A DNA stretch of 64,000 bases from the NCBI RefSeq assembly GCF_964340395.1, contig NC_135565.1, positions 11,483,742 to 11,547,741 on the forward strand, read 5' to 3'. Made by a program: the position numbers and the translations under genes. The stretch comes from Glandiceps talaboti. Taxonomy: Eukaryota; Hemichordata; Enteropneusta; Spengelidae. The number at the start of each line of letters is the position of its first letter. The stretch's first letter is position 1. The notes beneath the pieces are model-generated. The model did no database searches. It saw only the letters and a program-made list of their open reading frames with translations, and was not told the DNA's origin. Shown piece by piece: positions 1-11,160 of this stretch.

Positions 1-295
1 GTTTTTGCAAAATTTGTATGTCAACAGATGTCATTTCAGATTGCCCTCAGTGTACCACAATATACAAGAAAAATATTTACCGAGTGTAGACAACCTACTC
101 TAGACAAATGTTATACTGTTATAATGTTATTATGTCATGTAATAAGGATTCTGTAACAATTAACTTGGCAATTTTTGTGTACTAATCTTTCAAGTTAAGA
201 AAAAAATGAATGTAATAATTTATGTGTTCATTTGTTCCATTCATGTGTGTATTATTTTCTCTCTGTACGCTGTAGCCATTATGTTTTGGCTCGAT

Positions 296-645
296 TTTGT
301 AGATGTAATATTGAAAAATGTTATAGCTTTAATGTTGAAAAGTGTGATAGCTTTAATATTGAAAAGTGTGATCGCGTTAATGTTGAAAAGTGTGATAGCT
401 TTAATGTTGAAAAGTGAGATATATATACATAGCTTTAATGTTGAAAAGTGTGATTGATAGCTTTAAAGTTGAAAAGTGTGATAGCTTTAATGTTGCAAAG
501 TGTGATAGCTTCAATGTTGCAAGGTGTGATAGCTTTAATGTTGAAAAGTGTGATAGCTTTAATGAACAATGTGATATATATACATTGCTTTAATGTTGAA
601 AAGTGTGATAGCTTCAATGTTGCAAAGTGTGATAGTGAAACGCTG
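296..645. repeat. 24-bp minisatellite array, block 1
   Basis: Imperfect tandem copies of a 24-bp unit, GATAGCTTTAATGTTGAAAAG plus TGT, with variants (GCAAAG for GAAAAG, TTCAATG for TTTAATG). Some units carry a short GATATATATACAT insertion. The 24-bp period is divisible by three, so open frames run through the array, but the translations are repetitive and are not taken as genes. The same unit recurs at 2180-2700 in the same orientation. Confidence 0.95.
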
Positions 646-2179
646 GTGATCGCGAGAGGTACCGGGATCGTTGCCCGGATTCTCCACCATTGAAACGCTG
701 TTGACCGGCATACTGTGCAGGTTATCGATATTTAATGTTCAGACGGGGAAGTACTCACTCGCACTGCTGTTCAAATCGCCAGTCTGTTCCATTTAAGACT
801 ATAACGTTGATTTAGCCGACCAACTAGTTTCTTCTCAAAACATCTCTTCTATGAGGTACCGTACCGACTTGGATTGTGTTGAGTAGAACTCACAATGAAA
901 CATACGTATCTGGTTCAACGAACGCCAAGCTAACCACTCGGTTGATTTTATTGCATGACCAATCTCCGACTCCGTTCCTCCCAAGATGGGCTAAAAACCC
1001 AACTTAAATACATTTCAAAGTTTGCACAAATCTCTATTCTTAGAGTATGACGTATTCTTAAGTCTTATGAAAGACATCATCTGAGATCTAATATCCAATC
1101 ACCTTCTCTAGATTAGTAACACAAGTTCATATCTCAAAGACCATAAAATAGTCATGTCATAATATCATAACTAGGCAAAGCCCATAAGCTCGCGCAGGGT
1201 AGATTCATTTGTGACCGGCTGCCTTGGCCAGGGTTGATACACTTGATTTGGGTCATTTTCCAGGGGTATTGACCATCAAAATTTATTTTATTGAATGACA
1301 TCTAATTCTCTGACATGGACGAGAAGTAAAGAAAGTCAACACTCTATGCAGTTGTTGGTTTCAAAAACCATCATAGCCATTAGATTAATATTGTTCATTT
1401 TCAATCAGCCAACTTATCATAGACGCTCCACCAACGTACGTTGGTCTTTGGACAAATGTTTTGTTGGCATAGTGCTGAACATCACAATTTCTCAATTCAA
1501 CTCGATGATTTAGGAATGTTACTGTACCAACAAACATGGGAAAGTAGTTATTCTTTTCAGAACATGTAAAAAAATCAATTATCGACAATATAAATGTCAA
1601 AACCATACTTCCACAACCTGGAAAGTAAACTGCGCTATGTCATCGGTCCGTAGCGCGTACCGCCGCGCATCAAACTTCCAAATGGTATCACTATTTCTCC
1701 TTGAGGTAAAGTGATGCCTTGATACGCTTACAATGTTATGATAATCGTGCCAACAGGCCTATTGTTACAATATTGCAATGCATGGTGATGTTATGTCGCC
1801 TATGCTATACGATGATACGGTAGCGCGTGGAGAATGCATGTAGTATATGGAAGGCGCATACGTAGTCACTGCGCGCCGCAATGCATCCCTGGGAGAACCA
1901 CCAATTTTTTCGCATAGTATATACGACGCGCATGCGTACTAGTCATTGAACCACTACGCGACAGCTTCGCTGCCACTGCGCGAGCTATTAAAACGTGTTG
2001 ACAGTTCAATAGTACCTGGTATGAAATAGCGATATTGAGATGTCAAGGACCTATGTTGTTACGCAACGGAATGTCACTGTGTGTACAAAGTTTAAATGCT
2101 TTTTGACTTCAATTTAGAGTTCATGATGAAAATTACCAAAATGTCCTGAATGGATATAATTTAGATCTGTGACTCGTAA
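646..2179. other. Spacer between the two minisatellite blocks, no gene seen
   Basis: Unique-looking DNA. The part from about 1620 to 1990 is richer in CpG and GCGC words than its surroundings, ending near CTGCGCGAGC and a TATTAAAA word. I found no exon with splice signals and no recognisable protein. A regulatory role for the CpG-richer part is possible but unsupported. Confidence 0.5.
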
Positions 2180-2473
2180 CAATAGCTTCAATGTTGCAAA
2201 GTGTGATAGCTTTAATGTTGAAAAGTGTGATTGATAGCTTTAATGTGGAAAGTGTGTTAGCTTTAATGTTGAAAAGTGATATATATAATTATATACATAG
2301 CTTTAATGTTGAAGAGTGTGATTAATAGCTTTAATGTTGCAATGTGTGATTAATAGCTTTAATGTTGAAAAGTGATATATATATATATAATTATATACAT
2401 AGCTTTAATGTTGAAGAGTGTGATTAATAGCTTTAATGTTGCAATGCGTGATTAATAGCTTTAATGTTGAAAA

Positions 2474-2509
<36 letters not shown>

Positions 2510-2700
2510 TATACATAGCTTTAATGTTGAAGAGTGTGATTAATAGCTTTAATGTTGAAAAGTGTGATTGATAGCTTTAATTTAATGTTGAAAGGTGTGA
2601 TAGCTTCAATCTTGAAAAGTGTGATAGCTTTAATGTTGGAAAGTGTGGATAGCTTTAATGTTGCAAAGTGTGACAGTTAATGTTGCAAAGTGTGCTGTCG
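2180..2700. repeat. 24-bp minisatellite array, block 2
   Basis: Same unit as block 1, interrupted by (TA)n expansions near 2356-2386 and 2478-2510. On the minus strand each unit reads ACACTTTTCAACATTAAAGC and so contains ATTAAA. The right end of the block overlaps the final codons and stop of the minus-strand GPCR (stop at 2677-2679). Confidence 0.95.
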
Positions 2701-2877
2701 ACATTTCAGTTTACTGTAACAGGACGAAAACAGCTCAACGACACCTTTACGATAATTCTTCCTTGTGATGACGTAAATTAATGGATCGATGGTCTGATTC
2801 AAAACATTCAATAAAACTGTATTCTCGAACACAGGGAAATCCAATGATTGGGTTATTGCCGTCCACAGAAGTGTGAG
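2677..2877 (-). CDS. GPCR exon 2: extracellular loop 3, TM7, helix 8, C-tail
   Basis: After the acceptor CTTTTAATTACAG the frame opens with LTLLWTAITQ, runs through TM7 with NQTIDPLIYV, and continues into a basic helix-8-like stretch (TRKNYRKG) with nearby cysteines (SSCYSKLKC) that could be palmitoylated. It ends RQHTLQH then TAA. The last codons, from about CACACTTTGCAACATTAA, are minisatellite sequence. The exon completes exon 1 exactly, in phase 0. Confidence 0.82.
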   Translation of the reverse strand, partial: LTLLWTAITQSLDFPVFENTVLLNVLNQTIDPLIYVITRKNYRKGVVELFSSCYSKLKCRQHTLQH

Positions 2878-3900
2878 CTGTAATTAAAAGAAGAAAGGAA
2901 ATTCTTAACTGAGTGCGGTGTTTTTTGTAGGTGGGATCATTTTGAAAAACACCACTTGGAGTGGGGAGATCATTTTGGAAAACACCACTTGAAGTGGGGA
3001 GATCATTTTGGAAAACACCACTTGAAGTGGTGGTGGTGGTTGTTTTTTTTTTTGTTTTTTGTTTTTTTTTTGGGGGGGGGGGTGTCGCGTTAGAAAACAA
3101 CAGGATATGTGTCATTTGGTACCTTGAAATGACTCCTGAACAATTGTTTTCTACTGCGGGAGGGGCCTCCCCATCTATGTTTCCATATATACGTGTGCCA
3201 CATGCACTATTTCTCAATAAGAAATTCAAACATTTAGTATTTGGGTATACAGTAATGGTTAGTTGTGCATTAGGAGAACTGGTTAAGGGTATGAAAACTA
3301 ATTAGGGGTTCGTTAAATTCACAACTGGCACCTTTTATACATTGATGGCAGTTTTAACTGGTGAATGAAGTGTGTTTTAATCGATGTCATTAATTCCCAG
3401 AATAGAAATCCGCTTTTAATGAAACTCTAGAAACAGTACATCTGAATGTACACAGTAATGGTTAGTTGTACAATAGGAGAACTGGTTACAGGTATGAAAA
3501 CTAATCAGGGGTTCGTTAAATTCACAACTGGCACCTTTTATACATTGACGGCAGTTTTAACTGGTGAATGAAGTGTGTTTTAATCGATGTGTCATTCCCA
3601 GGATAGAAATCTGCCCTAAATGAAATTGTAGAAACAGTCAATCTGAATGCCTAAATAACAGTCATAAAAATAGTGAAAATAATGTACAATTAATACATTC
3701 CACAGAGTTGTATTTGACTCTGTACATTTTTGTTACATCATGTTATGTACTGCAGTGTATAATACCACAAACAGGTATGTATACTATAGGTAGCATTATC
3801 AGAAATTAGTTTATGTTGTATTTGATTCTGCACATTTTTATCTTCCGTAAGGAAGGTTTTATATTGGGGATAAAAAGTCTCTCTCTGCGTATGTATGTGC

Positions 3901-3937
<37 letters not shown>

Positions 3938-6900
3938 TGTCTGTGTGTGTGTGTCTGTCTGTATCACCATTTTCTAAACAACGACTGGCTCAAGTCAAAT
4001 GAAATTGGGTGCACCTATTCTATAGGGTAATAGCTAGTAGTGGAGCAGGAGAGGCCTGAAAAATTGCCTAGTTTTTGAGATACCGCAAGTGGAAAATAAC
4101 CTTCATCATATATATATATATATATATGGTATTGACTCAACCTATATATATATATATATGTTGAGGGTAGAAGGAAATCAAGTCGGGTTTTTCGTCTCTA
4201 CAAGCCTGTTTCGTGAGTAAATCACTCGTCAGGAGATGTTGATGTACTGAATATACCTCATATAAATCGTGTGGTGTTAGGCGGGTTTTACCTAGGGTGT
4301 TGAGTGGTGCTATTGTTTGTACAAAAGGTGTCAATTATGTGTGCGATGGGTCAGGTGTTACACAACAATGTTTTATTTCGATGGCGACAAGAGGATACAA
4401 GTTCAGTCTTGAAATGTGTTGCTCTTTATTCGGGATATTTTTGGAACGAAATTAAACTTCAGGAGAAGTCATTTACAATGTGCACATCCGCATAATATCT
4501 TTCAGCTTTGCCACAACAAAATACACTTCCAGATAATATGTAATACATAGCATAATTGTTTCTGGTATTCTATCATGTCTATAGTTTGATATTTTGTTCC
4601 TCGAAATGGCCTCCTACACTGTCTTATTTTCAACCTTTGGAGTTGTCTCCTTCCAGTGCATCATTGTACCAAATGATTGTATATCTCCACTGTAGTGTAG
4701 GTGACAGAAGCCTGAGAAGGGGTGGCTAAAATAATGCTTGAATTTTTTTTTGAGAAGAGAGGGTGAGAGGAACTACACCATTTGTTTAACCGTAAATTGT
4801 GTACATTTCCTAACTGTAGCTATGCAGACAAATTGCATGAGATAGTACCAAGATGACTGAGTAAGTACTATCTAAACTCGACCTGAAATATTTTGCTGTC
4901 ATTATATATGGTTTGTTTTATCCTTGTCAAGCATTGTGAAAAAATGAAATCGACCTACTTACCCAATGTGATGGGTTAGGTTACCCGTTGACAATCATTT
5001 TTTATTTTTCTGACCTTACATATGATATTTAATTGCGTATGCTAAAATATATATTATGTAAATTGCATGAAAAGTTATGTAAATTAGCACTTTTCTAAAT
5101 TTTAAATGCATGATTGCACCAAGACAAAGTTCTGCCCCCCTTGGCAATTTGGTCAGGATACGGCCCTGCAGGTGCTATGCGTTTGGTTGGTATATCATGT
5201 TAACGATTTTAATGTGTTTAGGTTGAGCATTTATATATTTTGTTGATGATAGGTATCAACCGGCATACAAGAACCATTCTTACAAGACAATATGCATGTT
5301 ACCATGGCAACGGCCATGTTTTGAGCCAAAATCACATTTCGTCTTTCTGTAGTTCAGAAATGGAAAAGCTGGGAAGCCACATAATGTTTTGCAGGGCAGT
5401 TTCAAGCTGCAAATAATATAAGGTTTCCATATATCAAACTCTTTGCAAGAGTCTAACAAAAAGGAAAATATATGATGACACACATGGAGACTACAAAGTT
5501 ACCACACTTTTTCTAACGTGATGTAGGAGGACTCGGACGAATATTGGTCGATACCAAATACTATGTGTCGGTGTTGACTTCCATACTTAAGTTTTAATTT
5601 GTTTACATCGAATGTGTACGTATTTATGTTGGTAATAAATGTTAATCTGTACACAGAAATCGGTATTACGCACAAAATGTGTTACCATGACAACTACCGA
5701 GAGATTAGAAAAATCTCACATCCTTGTTCCCTGGGTGCCTTATGACAAACCAGACAATTGCCTATAGTTTGATTTGCAACAACAAGCAGAAAACATAATT
5801 GTCGCCATATATAAAACTCTTGGCTTAAGTCTGGAGAATGATGAAATACATGATAATAGACTTTAAGGTAAAAGAACAGTTACATGACAGTTTAAATATA
5901 TATTTTAGGGTGTTGGGGGTCTTTGTTAGATGATTATTTTATCTGAACAACTGTTGGGCTTAATCTTCCTACACCTTGTTACATATTGTGTTCTCTTCCT
6001 ACACCTTGTTACATATTGTTTTCTAACTTAATTTATAATACTTTCTGGCTCTGTCATCATGGATTTCCATATTCCAGAGACTCTAACGAAGAGTTTGATA
6101 TATATATTATGCTGGTTATTTTCCGGTTGCGGCTGACGTCAGAAATGACGGACCTTATGCAGCACTATACGGAAGGCACTCAGCTTAATTGTAAGTTACA
6201 TCATGTTATACTGCAGTGTATACAGTACCGTAGCCTTGGGGTGGGGGAGGGGGAGGGGTAGCTGCCCCCCTGAGATTTTTAGGAAAAAAGAAAGAAAAAA
6301 GGCAACGAATACATAGCGATGTTATTAAAATCATTATTTACGTGACATTCCTAGCACACGCGCTTTGAATTGAATTGATGGTTCACTAAAGTCAAAAGTG
6401 ACTGTATTTACACTGACCCCTCGTCTCTCTAGTTGTACGCTGGCTTAATTAACTTTGAATATTGTGTCCAGTTAAAAATTGTAACTTTTTGCAGTGTAGC
6501 GAATTAAAAAATTCTTTGTGCAGGAAAGTGCAAAAGAAGTGCGCACATGCACCGTGCATTTTCCGCGAATAACAGTAGTCTTGAAAGCCTCCTTCGTTTG
6601 AAGACAGCAAGACTAGTCTCAATACTGTCAGAGAGTGAAACTCCAAAAAATGATGTCGTGTCCTGCCATCTATTTTGACATTTGTCAGGAAACAGACAGG
6701 GTAAGCATACCATTTTGTATCACGTCAAAGGAGAAAGTCGTTCATTGTGAGGTCGCCTGCATGCAGTGACTCCGAAGATGCGCTCGATCTAATTTACATC
6801 ATCTTGTTTCTTATATTAAAACATTTACTGATAAAAGGGCAGATCGCTGTTTGGAATATTTGGTGGCTCTGAATAACTGTTAAACTAGATACGCAGTTTA

Positions 6901-8687
6901 AGATCCATTCTTTGAAGATCCACTTTCAATTGTGTTCGACGTTATCTTTGGTTGAAATATTGGTTGATATAATTTTCGCATTGCACTGACACTAGTGTTA
7001 TTCCGCAATTCATTTTGAAGCGACAATTTGCTATGGAAAGAATGGCCCTGAATTTGTAAACAGAGCTGTACCTTCGACATCAAAATCCGACCTTCAATTT
7101 TCATTATAATGATAATGACAAGGAGAATCCACTGGTTTCAACTTGGGTTCCGACATAAAGTAGTACGGTAAGTTTTGGGAATGACAGAAAAAATCTTAAC
7201 ATTTTTTAGAAGAGATGGTGAGAGGAGCTACAAAATTTGTTTAACCGTAAACTATGTACATTTCTTAATTGTAGCTATGTAGACAAATTGCAAGAGACAG
7301 TATCTAGATCACTGGATAAGTTCTATCTAAACTCGACCTGAAATATTTTGCAATCATTCTATATGGTTTGTTTTTACATTCTGTCAAGCATTGTGAAAAA
7401 ACGAAATCGACCTACCTACCTACCCAATATGATTGGTTGGATTGCCTGTTGAACAGCTTTTTAAAAATTGTTTTGGTCTTACATATGATATTCGATTGCG
7501 TATACTAAAATATATATTATGTAAATTGTATGCAGATTTATGTAAATTAGCCACCTTACAAAATGTTAAATGCATGATTGCACCAAGTCAAAGTTCTACC
7601 CCCCCCCCCCGGCAATTTGGTTCGGCTGCGGCCCTGAAATGTATCGATACATTTACAACTTACGCCAATATAAACTGTGTGTCTATGTGTGTGTGTGTGT
7701 GTGTGGGGGGGGGGTTGCAATGTTGTCTTGCATGTATCACAATTACCTATCATGGTTGGCTGGATAAAGGAAACAATCGGACCATTGACCAATATTTGCT
7801 AAGTCTAGAATCTAATTGAAGTTAAAAGTTACTTTTTCAATTTTTGAAAACAAGGCTTGGTATTTATTCAATATGCCTACCGTGTATGGAGCCCAGCAAA
7901 CTAGAAATATCACACAGAGGGTCATCATTGTCACTGCGAATTTAACTTCGTCTCGTAGCTGAACAGTGCTGACTGCACTGTTTGTAATAGTGTTGATATT
8001 TTCACTGTCGTTAGATGGATAAACAACTTTTCGTATCTTCAACACCTTACAAACGACCACCAAGTTCACACAGATGACAGTCATAATTAGTAAAATGCAA
8101 TTTGAAATATAAAATGCTGAATAAGCCCCATGAAGCAAACCATTGTAAAGTGCGAACGTCTTACATACGAAGACATCGTTTTTGAGTGACTTCGATGAAC
8201 CGAATCCTAGCGTCGGGAACAACGATAACAAGAAAGCGTACGAAATGAGAACGGGCACAATTATGCGTACTTTTTTCTGTGTAATCATGGTGTGATATTG
8301 GTATGGAAACGACAGAGCGACACATCGATCTATGGACATCAAGAGAACGACGAACCCTGAAGCCAAGGGGATAAAATGCTTGATGAAAAACTGTGCGTCG
8401 CAACTAAAACCATGCCCTTGAAAGGCAATCCGTAATGGAACAATTGTGGCATAAAGTATCGTTCCGACTAAGTCCGTCCAGATCAGAGCTCTTATGATCA
8501 TATTAGCAGGTTTCTTCTTCTCCGAAGGTGATAAATATTTAGTAACCACGATCACCGCTATGACGTTTGATAGAATTCCAATTACCACTGTAAATCTAAG
8601 CAGATCCACTATCCATGTGCTGAAGTGGTTACCCTCACCACGGAGTACGTCACTGGAATTGGTGATGGATACATTCGACGAGTTCAT
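2677..8687 (-). CDS. Prostanoid-receptor-like rhodopsin-family GPCR (two coding exons)
   Basis: A seven-transmembrane receptor of the plasma membrane, predicted to signal through a G protein. Joining 8687-7881 to 2877-2677 gives 335 residues. The N-terminus carries three N-glycosylation sequons (N2, N5, N10). TM1 is about 26-50 and TM2 about 61-85, with the TDLVGT motif. C96 before TM3 and C175 in loop 2 can form the usual disulfide. TM3 ends in DRC (120-122) in place of DRY or ERC. TM6 ends CWAPYT (264-269) and TM7 has DPLIY (300-304). The TM2-TM3 pattern and the phase-0 intron at the end of TM6 match vertebrate prostanoid receptors. Two prostanoid hallmarks are absent: the ligand-binding Arg of TM7, and the conserved loop-2 motif ending in a GTWCF-type string. 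The ligand is therefore unknown. The C-tail is short, about 30 residues. An in-frame TGA lies 9 bases upstream of the ATG. Confidence 0.85.
2932..3024. repeat. 33-bp tandem repeat, about three copies
   Basis: The unit is GAGATCATTTTGGAAAACAC followed by CACTTGAAGTGGG. It contains the near-palindrome CCACTTGAAGTGG. It lies just inside the GPCR intron and is followed by a (GTG)/(T)n/(G)n tract to about 3082. Confidence 0.9.
3244..3650. repeat. 202-bp tandem duplication
   Basis: Two adjacent, slightly diverged copies: about 3244-3446 and 3447-3650. Both begin near ACAGTAATGGTTAGTTGT and run through GGGGTTCGTTAAATTCACAA and TTTTAATCGATG to GAAACAGT..ATCTGAATG. Intronic to the GPCR. Confidence 0.9.
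3905..3963. repeat. (GT)n microsatellite
   Basis: GT dinucleotide run with CTGT interruptions, in the GPCR intron. Confidence 0.95.
4109..4160. repeat. Paired (AT)n tracts beside the hammerhead motif
   Basis: Two short TATATA tracts (4109-4128 and 4142-4160) lie immediately 3' of the minus-strand hammerhead motif at 4195-4236. The second hammerhead in the window also has (AT)n neighbours. Confidence 0.8.
4195..4236 (-). ncRNA. Hammerhead ribozyme (type I topology), HHR-1
   Basis: On the minus strand every core element of a hammerhead is present in order. Stem I 5' strand is TCTC (4236-4233). Box CTGACGA is at 4232-4226. Stem II is GTGA/TCAC around a 5-nt loop (4225-4213). Box GAA is at 4212-4210. 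Stem III is ACA/TGT around GGCT (4209-4200). Cleavage position A17 is 4199, then stem I 3' strand GAGA (4198-4195). Beyond an asymmetric internal loop, ATCAA (4243-4239) pairs with TTGAT (4181-4177). Such motifs are known from Penelope-like elements and retrozymes of metazoa. No reverse transcriptase is recognisable nearby. Activity is inferred from structure only. Confidence 0.8.
4745..5170. repeat. Dispersed ~430-bp repeat, copy 1 (GPCR intron)
   Basis: Similar along its whole length to 7205-7640 in the same orientation. Shared blocks include CTATCTAAACTCGACCTGAA, CAAGCATTGTGAAAAA, GTATACTAAAATATATATTA (variant here) and the end GGCAATTTGGT..GG..GCGGCCCTG. No ORF, no clear terminal inverted repeat, so the class is unknown. 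Confidence 0.85.
5280..6120. repeat. Diverged low-copy repeat segments in GPCR intron
   Basis: The stretch around 5290-5480 resembles 5680-5860 loosely (GTTACCATGRCAAC, then CCATATATMAAACTCTT). It also resembles the reverse complement of about 6050-6110, where TATCAAACTCTTCGTTAGAG reads on the minus strand. The similarity is old and patchy. Confidence 0.45.
6121..7204. other. GPCR intron, nothing recognisable
   Basis: Unique-looking intronic DNA with a G-rich patch at 6236-6260. I saw no exon, RNA gene or repeat family member here. Confidence 0.5.
7205..7640. repeat. Dispersed ~430-bp repeat, copy 2 (GPCR intron)
   Basis: Second copy of the repeat at 4745-5170, with a poly(C) expansion near 7600. 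It ends close to GCGGCCCTG, followed by a (GT)n(G)n tract at 7681-7715. Confidence 0.85.
7881..8687 (-). CDS. GPCR exon 1: N-terminus to TM6
   Basis: It encodes residues 1-269. The ATG at 8687-8685 is preceded by an in-frame stop, so the start is well supported. The exon ends ...TAC ACG followed by the donor GTAGGC at 7880-7875 (phase 0). Reading on past the donor gives 22 non-TM residues and a stop, which is why splicing is preferred to a single-exon reading. Confidence 0.88.
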
Positions 8688-8837
8688 GATGCCAAGTCAC
8701 TCCTAATGTACATAAGCCAATGTCAGTTTCAAGTTTTACGGGGGTGGGGGAATCCGAGATTTGCGTTCCTCACGGGAAAAAATAAAAGACCTCACACTAC
8801 TTTCATGTGCGGTGGCTCGATATCTGCCTCAATATGA

Positions 8838-10498
8838 TACATACGATTTCATACGGACACTAACTTTAAGCGTTTAGTAACATCTATTATGATAATGCAC
8901 ATCAGAGAGAACAGTGTACAGTGGTTACATAAATAATAAACTAAGTGATTAACATATAGTCATGATACTTACTCAGTCAGTGGTAACAACTTACGTGCAA
9001 TATTAGCGAGAACCGGAGATCGGGAGATTCTCCATTTAATGATCGAGTTGCTCCGCTAGTAATCAGCTGATTTTTAAAGTGAATGTCGTTTCCAGTTCCC
9101 TTATTATATTTTCCTTAATTACTTGTACGGAATCATAAACGATTCGGTGTACCCATCTAATTTAAATTAGATCTTGTGTTATATCAAACACTTGTGACAG
9201 TTATACAACCCAAGCCTTAACAATAGGTAATGACAAGCTTGGGGGAGGGTCGGGGGAATTAAGTGGGTTGGTCACATTTTACAAATACACTCTCTCGGGG
9301 GAGCGCTGTCTGACTCTTTTGTGGTCTTTAGCATTCCAACTGCTGCCACCAGCCTTCTGCATGTACGTATACATACAATTGTTGTCGTCTTCGTTAGGGC
9401 TACGATACGTACATGGTCATGAAGGGGTTTAGGTACCGTCATAACAGACTATGATGATATTAATAAAATAGCTGCTGACAACCATGCAGTTAATCAATAG
9501 TCAGTTGCGTGATGTGAGGACTCGTTTTAACCCCCCTTTTTGGGGAAAAATTTTAACATGCGATGGTCATATGTTTATGTTTTGAGAAAGGATATCGTGG
9601 GAGGGCCACATTTTACACAATAACCTGACCCGAATTCCATCCCCCCCCCCTTGTGATAACAGAGAGCTTCCCATTCAATGGCTAGAAAACACTCGGTAGA
9701 ACACAAATTTTAACCTCAGGATAAGGCAAAAAACGGAATGACACGGTAGAACACGACTTTTAACCTCTGATCAGGAAAAATTCATTCTCGCAAACAAGAG
9801 CTGTTATTTCTTCCGAGACATTGCGATGCGTCTTGGATGGTGTCGTAAAAGAGGCTGTGGTTTACGACTACGGCAAACTTTTGTCGTACTTATACAAGAT
9901 GATAAGGCCATGATACAAGAAGGGCGCCCCCAAGGGTTAAAGTTTGATGGATGATGCTATTACGTATATATACAGTGCCATGGCTTCACTAACATCTACA
10001 AATAAATTTCACATAGATATATACGGAATAGGATCTAAACAATCTTTAGTTCAATTGATCCGCCTTTTTTAAAATACTATATTTTAAAAAAATCAAACAA
10101 ACAAACAAACAGACTATATATAGTATAGTGTTGTGGTGACATTTTGCTGCAATATATTGTTAAAAACTGATAAAAAGGTACCCCATTTTAAATGTTTATT
10201 AGTTTTTTACTTTGAATGTTTACATTGAGTTTGGTCAGTTTTTCTTCAACCGTGATCTGTAGACAATATAACAGTGTCTTCGAAACAAAACTGAACAAAC
10301 AGGAAATTTGACGTCAACTGTTTTCCGGATATTTTTTTTATTTTGGTTTCTGTCGGTAACAGTAATGAGAATGTCACCAGTGTACGACTGTATCTATGAG
10401 ATGCTATGCCATTCGTGACGTCATTCTCGACTAATCAATACTCAATTAACGTTATTACCGTGTACCTTGTATCAGTATACACATCCCTACATCCATTA
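8838..10498. other. Upstream of the GPCR: no gene found
   Basis: It would include the GPCR promoter and any non-coding first exon, but no TATA box or initiator stands out. Short C or G homopolymers occur near 9527 and 9642. Short direct repeats around 9700-9760 (CGGTAGAACAC..TTTTAACCTC, twice) are the only structure noted. Confidence 0.45.
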
Positions 10499-10502
10499 TT
10501 AC

Positions 10503-10533
<31 letters not shown>

Positions 10534-10740
10534 CCCATCCATTTACCCATCCATCCATCCATCCATCCATTCACCCATCCATCCATCCATCTAGCCATCT
10601 ATCAATCTAACCAACCAACCAACCAACCAACCAACCAACCAACAAACCAACCAACCAACAACCATCCATCCATCCATCCATCCATCCATCCATCCAACCG
10701 CATCCTTCCATCCATCCACCCACCCACCCACCCACCCATC
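10499..10740. repeat. Compound (ATCC)n / (AACC)n microsatellite
   Basis: Runs of CATC, then CCAA at about 10610-10660, then CATC and CACC again. Confidence 0.95.
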
Positions 10741-11160
10741 CATCATGGCAACTCGACCGGATTCACACTAACCGGCCACAAAAAATGAAAGGAAACAAGA
10801 TTACCAGTACATACACAAATCAGAATGCATACGAATTATGTTTTCACTCTGGTAAGAACTGTCCTAGACTGTTTCTGAACTCACAAATAAAACAATCAAG
10901 AAACAACCCCACAAAAAACTACAACACGATGAAATTACCCATAGGCTATAGCTTCATTTTACAACCATAATTGTATAGTAGGTGAATAAACAAGAAAACA
11001 CAAAACTATCATCTAAAAATCGTTTTTGGCATTGCCGTTTGTTTGTCGGTTTAAGTTTGTTACAACAAAGGAATGCATGACGTTGGCTTTGACTGTTCGT
11101 GGCAATCCTAGTCTTGAATGAAATATGTTTAATTTCATAACATAATTAGACGAAAAAAAA

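Noticed and set aside
206-693. Open frames in minisatellite block 1
   Set aside because: The 24-bp period is a multiple of three, so stops are avoided by periodicity; no protein-like sequence.
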